A stretch of DNA of 64,000 nucleotides, taken from the NCBI RefSeq assembly GCF_003399645.1, contig NZ_NBXD01000020.1, positions 84,719 to 148,718 of the forward strand. The letters are read 5' to 3'. The position numbers and the translations under genes are program-made. The stretch is from Subtercola boreus. GTDB lineage: Bacteria > Actinomycetota > Actinomycetes > Actinomycetales > Microbacteriaceae. Under the pieces are notes generated by a model, which was not told the DNA's origin, ran no database searches, and saw only the letters and a program-made list of their open reading frames with translations. Shown here in pieces: positions 55,716 through 63,885 of this stretch. The first letter of the stretch is position 1; the number at the start of each line of letters is the position of its first letter.

Positions 55716-57142
55716 ATCCCGGTGTCCAGGCGCGGGACCTTTTCGATCTCATTCCGTGCGGGCTGATCTCCGCCACCACCAGAGGCGTGATCACGACGGT
55801 CAACGACACGTTCCTCGCCATGGTCGAGAAGAAGCGTGAGGAGGTCGTGGGCCACCACCTCATCGAGCACCTGACTCCCGGCAGCAGGCTCTACTTCGAG
55901 ACCGGCTTCATGCCACAGCTGAAGGCTCACGGGCGCGCCAGCGAGGTCGCATTCGACCTCTGCCTGTCCAGTGGCGAGACGCTCTCGGTCTTCCTGAATG
56001 CCGTTGTCGACCGGGAGCGCGATGGTGGCACCATCCTGTTCGCCGTGTTCGATGCGACCCTGCGCAGACACTACGAACGGGAGTTGCTGGCGGCGCGCCG
56101 CTTGGCCGAACGGTCTGAGACGAGGGTGACGATCCTGCAGACGGCCACGACGGCGTTCGGAAACGCCGGGAGTGAAGAAGAGGTCGCCCACGCCCTCGCC
56201 GACGCTTCACGCGCCGCGACAGATGCCATGGCCGCCAGCGTCTACCTCTGCGACCCGTCGGGCGGCTTCAGCGCTCCGTCGTCCTCCGGCGCCGCCAAGC
56301 AGCTCGTCGAGGCGGCCCTTCTCGACGCGCTCGGCGGCCGGGGCGACCCTTCCCCGACCGGCGGTCTGGCGCAGTCCCCCACCACGGTCGTCTACTCCGG
56401 GTCGGCCGAGTTGAGCGCACACTTCCCATCGGCAGCAGCCGCGTTGCGAACGGCCCGTGTCGAGGCGCTGGCCACCGTGCCGCTGATCGACGACGGCGCA
56501 TTGGGTGGCATCCTGCTGGCCAGCTTCGGTCGCCCGCGCCGGCTGGACCCGCCGACCGTCGACCTCCTGGAGTCGCTCGCCCAGCAGTCCGTTCTGGTTC
56601 TGCAGCGCATCCGTCTGCGCGAGCTCATTTCGTATCGGTCTCTGCACGACCCCCTCACTGGTTTGCCGAACCGGCACTCGCTCCAACGCCGTCTCGACCA
56701 GCTGCTCACCGGAACTCACCCGAACCAGCCGACGATAGCCGTGCTGTTCATCGACCTCGACGGTTTCAAGTCGGTCAACGACAGGTTCGGCCATCTCGCC
56801 GGTGACAGCGTTCTGCGACGGATCGGCGCGAGCCTCGAACGGGCCGTACGCTCCGGCGACATGGTCGGGCGGCTCGGCGGAGACGAATTCCTCCTCATCT
56901 GCGAGGATGCCGACGAGCAGTCCGCCGGGGATCTTGCTGAGCGACTCCGTGCCACCGTACGAAACACGCCCCTGGAGGAAGCGACGGGGCTGTCTGTCTC
57001 CGCCAGTGTGGGGGTGAGCATCTACCGGCCAGGCACCTCGCCCGAAAAGCCCACAGGAGATGCGCTCATCCAGCTGGCCGACGAAGCGATGTACCAATCG
57101 AAACGAACCGGTAAGGACCGGGCGACCATCATCCGTGCCTGA
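55712..57142 (+). CDS. PAS-GAF-GGDEF diguanylate cyclase coupled to RsbQ
   Basis: 476 aa: PAS (about 8-115), GAF-like (about 145-300), GGDEF (about 305-476). The PAS part ('DLIPCGLISATTRGVITTVN', 'VVGHHLIEHL', 'ERELLAARR') resembles the RsbP sensor domain. The cyclase has an intact active site 'RLGGDEF' (389-393) and an inhibitory RxxD site (RSGD, 380-383) exactly five residues before it, so it should make c-di-GMP with product inhibition. Cytoplasmic, no membrane helix. Four-base overlap with the RsbQ-like gene indicates one functional unit: a hydrolase-sensed signal turned into c-di-GMP. Confidence 0.9.
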   Translation: MNPGVQARDLFDLIPCGLISATTRGVITTVNDTFLAMVEKKREEVVGHHLIEHLTPGSRLYFETGFMPQLKAHGRASEVAFDLCLSSGETLSVFLNAVVDRERDGGTILFAVFDATLRRHYERELLAARRLAERSETRVTILQTATTAFGNAGSEEEVAHALADASRAATDAMAASVYLCDPSGGFSAPSSSGAAKQLVEAALLDALGGRGDPSPTGGLAQSPTTVVYSGSAELSAHFPSAAAALRTARVEALATVPLIDDGALGGILLASFGRPRRLDPPTVDLLESLAQQSVLVLQRIRLRELISYRSLHDPLTGLPNRHSLQRRLDQLLTGTHPNQPTIAVLFIDLDGFKSVNDRFGHLAGDSVLRRIGASLERAVRSGDMVGRLGGDEFLLICEDADEQSAGDLAERLRATVRNTPLEEATGLSVSASVGVSIYRPGTSPEKPTGDALIQLADEAMYQSKRTGKDRATIIRA

Positions 57143-57197
57143 TGGCCACTCCTCGCCGTGCTCGAGTTCGCGCAGAGTGGGACGTGCGCCATTCATG

Positions 57198-57776
57198 TCA
57201 GACGTATTCCTGACCTTCGTTCTGGTCGGCGCAGAGGAGAGCGCGCAGTCGAGTGAGTCCCTCGTTGATTCGCCAATTCGACGTACTGAGTGGCACGTTG
57301 AGCGCGCGAGCGACTTCGGAGCGGCTGTATTCGTTGAAATAGTAGAGTTCGATCGCGCGACGTTGCGGTACCGGGATGTCGTGCAGCGCTCTGAGCGCAC
57401 CGTCGAGCCTGAGGCGTGTTTCGACCGAGAGTGCGACGTCGTCCACCTGCTCATACCAGTCCCGGATACCGATTCTGAAATCACGGTTGCGGCTGGATTG
57501 CGTGGCACGAACGCGATCGATCGCGCGGCGACGAGCGATGACACCCAGCCAGGTCGAGACCTGAGCACGCCGGAAGTCGTATTTGGCGCCGTTCTGCCAG
57601 ACTTCGAGCATCACTTCCTGGGCAACTTCCTCAGATTCGGCCCGGTCGCGAAGGACGCTCCGCACCGATTCGAAAACCCTGCCGAAGCATCGGGCGTACA
57701 GGGCAGCAAACGCTGCGTCGTCTCCCTCGCTGCTGCGGCGGAGCAGAACATCAGGAGTCACGGCTTCGCCAGTCAT
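57198..57776 (-). CDS. ECF sigma factor, SigK-like
   Basis: 192 aa with region 2 ('AFAALYARCFGRVFESVRSVLRDRAESEEVAQEVMLEVW' in parts; 'WLGVIARRRAIDRVR') and region 4 (about 125-180). The region-4 recognition helix reads 'LSTSNWRINEGLTRLR' instead of the usual G-T-V-K-S-R pattern, so promoter recognition may be unusual. SigK-type factors normally have an anti-sigma (RskA-like) gene next door; none is visible on either side. Convergent with the diguanylate cyclase, 55 bases apart. Confidence 0.87.
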   Translation of the reverse strand: MTGEAVTPDVLLRRSSEGDDAAFAALYARCFGRVFESVRSVLRDRAESEEVAQEVMLEVWQNGAKYDFRRAQVSTWLGVIARRRAIDRVRATQSSRNRDFRIGIRDWYEQVDDVALSVETRLRLDGALRALHDIPVPQRRAIELYYFNEYSRSEVARALNVPLSTSNWRINEGLTRLRALLCADQNEGQEYV

Positions 57777-57888
57777 AGTTCGACGCTAGGGCGGAGCACT
57801 GTTCTGACGGGGGGTGAAATTCTTACGGATTAGGAACGGTTGCCGTCGAGGACTGGGGCTCGCACTCTCGCACCCGTACTGTGATGGA

Positions 57889-58629
57889 GTGAGCAGACTG
57901 CCATCGGAAGCGCACGACCGCGCGTTGATCGGCCGGCGGGTACTCATCGTCGAAGACGATCCCACGGTCTCAGAGGTGGCCTCGACGTACCTCCGCTCAG
58001 CCGGGTTCATCGTCGATGCGGTGGCTGATGGTTTCACCGCGCTCCTCCGCGTGGCACAAGCCCCTCCCGATCTGATCGTTCTCGACAGGATGCTGCCGGG
58101 CATCGACGGAGTCGAAGTGTGCAGGCGTATCCGCACGGGATCGGGGGTGCCGGTCATCCTGCTCACCGCGCTCGGTGCAGAAGAAGATCGCATTCGAGGT
58201 CTTGAGGCGGGGGCCGACGACTATCTGACAAAACCGTTTTCGCCGCGCGAGCTCGTGCTGCGCGTACAGTCGATACTCCGGCGGGCGATCGTGGAATTCG
58301 CGGTCGAGGCACCCGTCGTCTTCGGTGAGTTCACCCTGGATCCGACAGCACGAACAGTGACCCGCTCCGGCAAAGCACTCGCGCTGACGTCCCGGGAGTT
58401 CGACCTCCTCGCCTTCTTTCTCAAGCGACCGAATCAGGTCTTCGGCCGCGATGAGCTTCTGCGCGCGGTCTGGGGTTGGACGCACGGGGATCTCTCGACG
58501 GTCACCGTTCATGTGCGCAGAGTCCGCGAGAAGATCGAGACCGACCCGACCCACCCTGTGCTGCTCTCGACCGTGTGGGGCGTCGGCTACCGACTCGAAG
58601 GCGGGGCGCATCCACGTGCCACTGTCTGA
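57889..58629 (+). CDS. OmpR/PhoB-family response regulator
   Basis: About 246 aa. The receiver has the acidic pair 'VEDD' near residue 21, phosphoacceptor Asp66 in 'LIVLDRMLPG', Thr in 'LLTAL' and Lys in 'YLTKPFSPREL'; the winged-helix output (about 150-240) has 'LTSREFDLLAFFL' and 'TVTVHVRRVREKIE'. GTG 57889 is the best in-frame start after the divergent sigma gene. It overlaps the histidine kinase gene by 14 bases. Targets unknown. Confidence 0.93.
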   Translation: MSRLPSEAHDRALIGRRVLIVEDDPTVSEVASTYLRSAGFIVDAVADGFTALLRVAQAPPDLIVLDRMLPGIDGVEVCRRIRTGSGVPVILLTALGAEEDRIRGLEAGADDYLTKPFSPRELVLRVQSILRRAIVEFAVEAPVVFGEFTLDPTARTVTRSGKALALTSREFDLLAFFLKRPNQVFGRDELLRAVWGWTHGDLSTVTVHVRRVREKIETDPTHPVLLSTVWGVGYRLEGGAHPRATV

Positions 58630-59785
58630 TATCGCCGATGTTGCACTCATCGCCCTCATCACGACGCTGATAATCGGAGGCGTAGCCGCTGCCCTGTTGT
58701 TGGTCATGCGCCGTGCTTCCCTTTTCATGCAGTTGTGCGTGGTGGTTCTCGCTGTCACCGTCTCGGCGGTCTCCAGCATGATCACCGTCGCCGATGCAAT
58801 GTATCTTTCAGCCCACGACCTCACCGTCGCTGTCGCGGTTGCTTCCATCGCGGGCGTGGTGTCGCTCGCTCTGGCCGCCCTTCTGGGCTGGATGATCGTA
58901 CGGAACTCACGCACCTTGTCTGCAGCGACGCGCAGACTCGGGGCGGGCGAACGCGTCGACGGTGTGAGCAGGCCCTTCTCAGCCGAACTCGCCGCACTCG
59001 GGGCCGAACTCGTCTCGGCGAGCACCCGGCTGGCCGAGGCACAGGCGCAGACTGCGCAACTCGAAGCCTCCCGCCGCGAGCTGGTGGCGTGGATCTCGCA
59101 CGACCTCCGTACCCCGCTCGCCGGCCTCCGAGCCATGTCGGAATCCCTCGAAGACGGGCTCGCTGACGACCCGCAACGGTACTACCGACAAATCCGAACG
59201 CAAGTCGACCAGCTCTCCCGCATGGTCGACGACCTGTTCGAGCTCTCAAAAATCGACTCCGGCACCCTGCAACTCACCCTCGAAGACGTCTCGCTGTACG
59301 ACATCGTCAGCGACGCGGTCGCCGACGTGCAGCCACTGACGGCCGGTCGCACGATAGGCGTGGCGTCAGTGTTCCGGCGGGATATCGCGGTGCGGGCGGA
59401 TGCCCGTGAGCTGTCACGTGCCCTCACGAATCTGCTCATGAACGCACTGCAGCACACCCCCGCCCGCACTCCGATCACTGTGTCTGCAGATGTTTTCGAC
59501 GGCCGCGCCTCCGTCTCGGTCACCGACGGCGGTGCCGGAATACCGGAGACCGACCTTGCGCGCGTCTTCGAACCCGGCTGGCGCGGAGCAGACGCGCGCA
59601 CCCCCACCGCCGCCTTCGCGCCGGCGGGCCCAGACAGCACGACAGACATCCACCAGCAGTCCAGCGGGGCAGGCCTGGGTCTGGCGATCGTGCGCGGAAT
59701 CATCGAGGCTCACCACGGAACCGTGAGCGTTCAGAACGTTCCCGGCGGGTGCCGGTTCGAACTGTCGCTACCGACAGCCTCATGA
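58616..59785 (+). CDS. sensor histidine kinase
   Basis: 389 aa with three N-terminal membrane helices (about 8-30, 36-58, 70-95), almost no extracytoplasmic loop, a short HAMP-like linker, the H-box 'VAWISHDLRTPLAG' (His162), N-box 'LTNLLMNALQHTP' and G-boxes 'DGGAGIPETDL' and 'GLGLAIVRGI'. The sensor is therefore membrane-internal, like intramembrane-sensing kinases. Overlaps the response regulator gene, and the pair is cotranslated. Confidence 0.92.
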   Translation: MPLSDIADVALIALITTLIIGGVAAALLLVMRRASLFMQLCVVVLAVTVSAVSSMITVADAMYLSAHDLTVAVAVASIAGVVSLALAALLGWMIVRNSRTLSAATRRLGAGERVDGVSRPFSAELAALGAELVSASTRLAEAQAQTAQLEASRRELVAWISHDLRTPLAGLRAMSESLEDGLADDPQRYYRQIRTQVDQLSRMVDDLFELSKIDSGTLQLTLEDVSLYDIVSDAVADVQPLTAGRTIGVASVFRRDIAVRADARELSRALTNLLMNALQHTPARTPITVSADVFDGRASVSVTDGGAGIPETDLARVFEPGWRGADARTPTAAFAPAGPDSTTDIHQQSSGAGLGLAIVRGIIEAHHGTVSVQNVPGGCRFELSLPTAS

Positions 59786-59919
59786 CCGCATGATGCCCAA
59801 CGGATGGTTTTGTAGATGCACTGGTTGATGTGAGACCGCTCGTCGGCGCCTCCCATCAGGTCGTGGCATCCCGATCGCAGATCAACTCCGTTCATCGTCC
59901 CTGCTCTTGGCAAGGCGCT

Positions 59920-60245
59920 ACGCACGCGAACACCTGTCGCGTGCCAGACGGCGTTCGACACGGCGGCGGCGGTGCCGACCGCACGATCTCTCCGACATCT
60001 TTTCCGCCGGTCGGCGTGATGTTCACGTCGGTCTCCTCGAGCCATTCGACGGCGCGTCGGCGTGCGCCACGATGCGGTTCCCCAGGAGGCACCGCCGGTG
60101 CGGCCGCCAGCAGCGCGGTGTCCCCGATCCGCACGTCGATGCAGGATGCATCGACGCCGAGCGCGTCGGCCGCGATCTGCATCACCACCGAGGAACGGTC
60201 GCGGGTTTCCACCGGTGTGCTGGTGGAGCGCAGCGTGACACCTGT
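59920..60245 (-). pseudogene. remnant of a xanthine-dehydrogenase-family molybdopterin-binding subunit
   Basis: Reading the minus strand, 'VVMQIAADALGV' and 'VRIGDT' (about 60140-60200) match the Mo-subunit core, then the frame jumps straight to 'VEWLEETDVNITPTGGKDVGEI', which in intact proteins lies far nearer the C-terminus. Near 59985 the frame shifts and 'VGTAAAVSNAVWHATGVRVR', the normal continuation, appears in another frame. So the gene has a large internal deletion plus at least one frameshift. The rest of the 59786-60287 gap has no intact gene. Confidence 0.75.
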
Positions 60246-60287
60246 CCGGGAATTGCCTGGCCTCGGCGTCCGCGGTGGTCACAGTCT

Positions 60288-61097
60288 TCATCTCGTTGAG
60301 ATCATGCGGTCTTTTGCCGTCAGCCATTCCAGCACGTCGTCGGCGACGTCTTTCCATCCGGCGTCGAGGGTAAGGGAGTGAGCTTTGCCTTCGTATTCGT
60401 GGTACTCCGTCACGGAGGTCGCGTTGTCGGCATAGAGCTTTGACACCGCGAGGGTGACGGCCCTCGGGACGGTGTGGTCCTCGGTACCGGATGTCAGAAG
60501 CAGCGGGCCGCGCACGGCGGAGTGCGTATTCACCGCGGCCGGGGAGTTGCGGATAAAGTTCGCGGTAGCGTCTTCGAACAGGGGGCGGCCGGGGCCGGGA
60601 ATTGTCCAGGCAGCGTGCAGCGCATCGGATTCTTCATCGGTGAGTACGTTGCCGAAGGCGTACTTGAATTGCTTCTCGTTCAGGGCAACCGTTCGGGATT
60701 TGTTCGCAGGGTTACCGAGCACCGGGAGGCCTGATCGAAGCTGCGCGAAAGGCAGCACCTTGACACCCTTGATCGGGGCTGGATCGATTGCGACGGCTGC
60801 AGCGACGAGATCGTTCGCGAGCAGTTCCTGGGCGATCAGGCCACCGAAGGAGTGGCCCACGACGATCGGTTTCTCGTCGAGTCCGGCGATGATGTCGGCG
60901 TAGTGGTGGCAGATCTCGGCGATGCCTTGGTTGTTGAGTCCTTCTGGGTTGGCACGGGTCGCTTCGACCGTCTCGAGGTCGCCGGGCCAGCCGGGGGCGG
61001 ATGTGACGTAACCCTTCTCTTCGAAGAGGTCTTGCCAGGGTTTCCATGCGGTTGAGTGGATCCAGAGTCCATGGATGAAAACGACATGCTTGGGCAT
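60288..61097 (-). CDS. alpha/beta hydrolase
   Basis: 269 aa. Oxyanion strand 'VVFIHGLWIHSTAWKPW', nucleophile elbow 'VVGHSFGGLIAQ', acid in 'TSGTEDHTVP' and His in 'GKAHSL'. ATG 61097 is set by AAAGGAG seven bases upstream; the frame is open further but overlaps the SDR gene. No cofactor; probably a non-haem-peroxidase-like or esterase-type hydrolase. Third gene of a unit with an HTH regulator and an SDR. Confidence 0.88.
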   Translation of the reverse strand: MPKHVVFIHGLWIHSTAWKPWQDLFEEKGYVTSAPGWPGDLETVEATRANPEGLNNQGIAEICHHYADIIAGLDEKPIVVGHSFGGLIAQELLANDLVAAAVAIDPAPIKGVKVLPFAQLRSGLPVLGNPANKSRTVALNEKQFKYAFGNVLTDEESDALHAAWTIPGPGRPLFEDATANFIRNSPAAVNTHSAVRGPLLLTSGTEDHTVPRAVTLAVSKLYADNATSVTEYHEYEGKAHSLTLDAGWKDVADDVLEWLTAKDRMISTR

Positions 61098-61143
61098 ACG
61101 TGCTCCTTTATGCGGGTGAGTGATCGCGATTGTTGAGGACGGT

Positions 61144-61938
61144 TCAGAGGGTTTTGATGAGGCCGCCGTCGATGAGGAAGTCGGCACCGGTCACGTTGCC
61201 GGCTCGGCTGCTTGCGAGCAGCAAGACGAGGTCGGCGACCTCGTCGGGCTTGGTGAACCGGCCAGTCGAGAAGCCGCCCTGACTTGCGACGACGGTTGCC
61301 TTGGCGGTCTCGAAGTCGACGCCGGAGGCGGTCGCGACCGTCTGCGCCACCCCATGCTCACCGAGCCAGAGGTCCGTCTCGACCGGCCCGGGGCTGATGC
61401 TGTTGAACCGCAGGTTCTGCGCTCCGAATTCCTTTGAGAGCGACTTCGACAGATTCCAGACTGCCGCCTTCGCTGCCGAATAGTCGATGACGGCGGGATC
61501 GGGGAGGAACGCATTCACCGACCCGATTGTGACGACGTTTCCGCCACCCTTCGCGATCATCCGGGGAATCGCCGCACGGGTGGAACGCAGCCCGCTGAAG
61601 AAGTTGAGGGCAAATGCATCCGCCCACTGCTCGTCGGTGATCTGCAGGAAGCCGTCGAGGCGAATCTTGGTCGCGCCGACGTTGTTGACCAGAATGTCGA
61701 GGCCACCCACCGCATCGGCATGCCCCATGAGCTTGGCAGGCCCGTCGACTTCGGCGAGGTCCACCAGGACTGAGATCAGCGCGCCTCCCGCGGCGAGCTG
61801 GTCAAGCTCGGCGGAGCCGGTGCGGGAGCCGGCGATCACGGTGACTCCTTCGGCGATGAGCGCACGGCATACGGCGAGTCCGATTCCTTTGCCTGCGCCG
61901 GTGACGACGGCCGTCTTGCCGGTCAGTCCGAGGTCCAC
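61144..61938 (-). CDS. short-chain dehydrogenase/reductase
   Basis: A 264-aa Rossmann enzyme with 'VVTGAGKGIGLAV' (NAD(P) loop), 'LVNNVGATK', 'SVNAFLPDPAVIDYSAAKAAV' (Tyr-x-x-x-Lys) and 'FLIDGGL' near the C-terminus. The catalytic tetrad Asn-Ser-Tyr-Lys appears complete. GTG 61938 is the best start, giving the usual 'DLGLTGKTA' opening; the frame extends upstream without a good start. Between the MmyB-like regulator and the hydrolase on the same strand. Confidence 0.9.
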   Translation of the reverse strand: MDLGLTGKTAVVTGAGKGIGLAVCRALIAEGVTVIAGSRTGSAELDQLAAGGALISVLVDLAEVDGPAKLMGHADAVGGLDILVNNVGATKIRLDGFLQITDEQWADAFALNFFSGLRSTRAAIPRMIAKGGGNVVTIGSVNAFLPDPAVIDYSAAKAAVWNLSKSLSKEFGAQNLRFNSISPGPVETDLWLGEHGVAQTVATASGVDFETAKATVVASQGGFSTGRFTKPDEVADLVLLLASSRAGNVTGADFLIDGGLIKTL

Positions 61939-61999
61939 AAGAGGCCCCGCGTTGTCGAGTGTTTCAGCAATGTGGTCATGGTGAGACAGTAGAGCGCGG

Positions 62000-62872
62000 C
62001 TACTCGGCGGTCGTGGTCCCGGTCTTCCTGGGTGCGGGACGGACACCCTCGGCTGCCTGAAGATCGTCGGCGAGCAAGGCAAGCATTTGGAGCTTCTCGG
62101 CGGACGGGCCGCCTGGGGGCGGGAGGAACATCCCGAGCATCTGGCCGCCGGTGCCGGGCAGATCGAAAGTCTGGTAACGCAGCTCGACTGAGCCGATCGC
62201 CTTGTGGTGGAATGCCGACGGGTACCCTGACGACGAACCCGTCTCATGCAGATTCCAGATCGCGGTGAACTCGGGATCGAGCGCGTGCAGTTCGCTCAGC
62301 AGTTGCGCCAGCTCGGGCCCTTCGTCAAGAGGGTCGACGGAGGACCGGAAGTATCCGATCGTCCTGCGGGCCGTGGCTCTCCAGTACGCGTCGCGCGGAA
62401 CGGCAGGATGGAATGTCAATTTCAGCAGATTGTTGCCGACTCGGAAACCCGGACTCAGGAGAGGGGCCAGCCGGTTCACGTAGATGATGTCGAGGTAACG
62501 GTTGAGCAGATAGGTAGGGATCGTCGGCATCGACTCGATAAGCGCGATCAGGCTGGGACTCACCGAGTTGTCGAGGCGAAGGGTACCTCGGATCGGCGGC
62601 CGCGCGAGGCGACGCAGATGCGCGGCGGCGGCAGCATCGAGGCACAGGGCCCGCGTCAGCCCTTCGAGAACCGCGGGCGATGGATGATGCTCCCGCGCCT
62701 GCTCCAGACGGAGGTAGTAGTCGCTGCTGATCCCCGCCAGCATCGCCACTTCCTCGCGACGCAGTCCGGCCACGCGACGCGGGGACGGGCTGAGAGGCAG
62801 CGCCACATCCGAGGGATCCACGACGCTACGGCGTGCGCGGAGGAATTCCGCTAGCTGCCGCCCGCTCTCCAT
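62000..62872 (-). CDS. XRE/MmyB-like transcriptional regulator
   Basis: 290 aa. An N-terminal HTH (about 5-85) has 'RRVAGLRREEVAMLAGISSDYYLRLEQ', typical of this actinobacterial group, then an MmyB ligand-binding domain with 'LLNRYLDIIYVNRLAPLLSPGF' and 'LLKLTFHPAVPRDAYWRATARRTIGYFR' in its core. ATG 62872 has no ribosome-binding site, but TACTAT lies seven bases upstream and could be a -10 box for a leaderless transcript. Likely controls the downstream SDR/hydrolase genes. Confidence 0.88.
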   Translation of the reverse strand: MESGRQLAEFLRARRSVVDPSDVALPLSPSPRRVAGLRREEVAMLAGISSDYYLRLEQAREHHPSPAVLEGLTRALCLDAAAAAHLRRLARPPIRGTLRLDNSVSPSLIALIESMPTIPTYLLNRYLDIIYVNRLAPLLSPGFRVGNNLLKLTFHPAVPRDAYWRATARRTIGYFRSSVDPLDEGPELAQLLSELHALDPEFTAIWNLHETGSSSGYPSAFHHKAIGSVELRYQTFDLPGTGGQMLGMFLPPPGGPSAEKLQMLALLADDLQAAEGVRPAPRKTGTTTAE

Positions 62873-62921
62873 GGGACCAATAGTAGGTGGCGACGCCCCA
62901 GGAAGCGTGGCCCTCCCACTC

Positions 62922-63485
62922 CTAGGAACCCACCGGACCGAGAGTGGCTGCCAGCCGGAACAGGCGTTCCTCGGATTCGCTTCCCGGCTCAACGTTGCCG
63001 AGCACGAGCGTCTGGCCCGTAGCCGGTAGCCGGAGGGGCTGGTAGGTCACCGCCATCCTGCCAACCTTCGGGTGGTCCATAGTGAGAGCGACGACGTAGT
63101 CGACGGGTATCACGGCGGAGGCCCAGGCCCCGGTAAACCCCGAGTTACCGGACGCTAGCTCGGAGAGCAGACGCTCGAGAGGGAGGACGTCGGCTGACGT
63201 AGCGAGGTTCTCTTTGAGCAATCCGACCATGTGGTCGGATATCCGATCCCATTCCAGCATCCCCTCGTGACCGAGCGGGTCGATGAACGCGGCCCGCGCC
63301 AGGTTCATTCCCACAGCGAATTTGGGGGTGACAGCCCGCGCGATCGGGTTCGAGGCGAGGACATCGAAGAGTTCATTGGCGACGAACGCCGGTGTCGTCG
63401 GCAGTCCGAGGATCATCTCCACGACGAGCGGGTCAACCGTATTCATGCAGTCGACAATAGGACGAATCCCTCGGGCCTGAGGGGT
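62922..63485 (-). pseudogene. MmyB-like regulator lacking its DNA-binding domain
   Basis: The frame encodes a second MmyB ligand-binding domain ('FVANELFDVLASNPIARAV', 'FIDPLGHEGMLEWDRISDHMVG', 'MDHPKVGRMAVTYQPLRLP') and is open a little before the first ATG (63446), where the residues 'RGIRPIVDCMN' still fit the family. No HTH remains upstream. It is therefore a 5'-truncated relative, either a pseudogene or a stand-alone 174-aa domain. Tail-to-head with the intact regulator at 62000. Confidence 0.75.
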
Positions 63486-63590
63486 CCCGCCGTTCCTAGG
63501 CACGGCGCGACCACGTGAGCGATGGCACCCGGGCAGTACCGTCGCGAACATCGGTCGGCGTCGTGCTGATCGCCCTAACGAGGAGATCCC

Positions 63591-63884
63591 ATGAATCACA
63601 GTCCGGGCGGCATCACCGTCGCCTTCGTGCACGGCGCCTTCGCCGACAGCTCCAGTTGGGCGGGGGTGATCTCCGAACTGCAGGGCCGCGACATCCGTGC
63701 AGTGGCGATCGCCAATCCGCTCCGCGGCATCGGATACGACGGTGACTACGTCGCCAGTGCGGTCCGCCAGATCGACGGGGATGTGGTTCTGGTCGGCCAC
63801 TCTTATGGCGGCGCCGTCATCACCCATGCAGGAGCCCGCGTCTCGAACGTCCGCGCTCTGGTCTACGTCGCGGTGAGTATTTGA
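63591..63884 (+). pseudogene. truncated alpha/beta hydrolase
   Basis: Only the first 97 residues of a hydrolase: 'VAFVHGAFADSSSWAG' (oxyanion strand), 'VVLVGHSYGGAVITHAG' (nucleophile elbow) and 'VRALVYVAV', then a stop. Intact members go on for about 130-180 more residues, including the acid and His, so this copy is dead. The break falls right where a repeat-rich, IS-like sequence begins. ACGAGGAG before ATG. Confidence 0.85.
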
Positions 63885-63885
63885 C

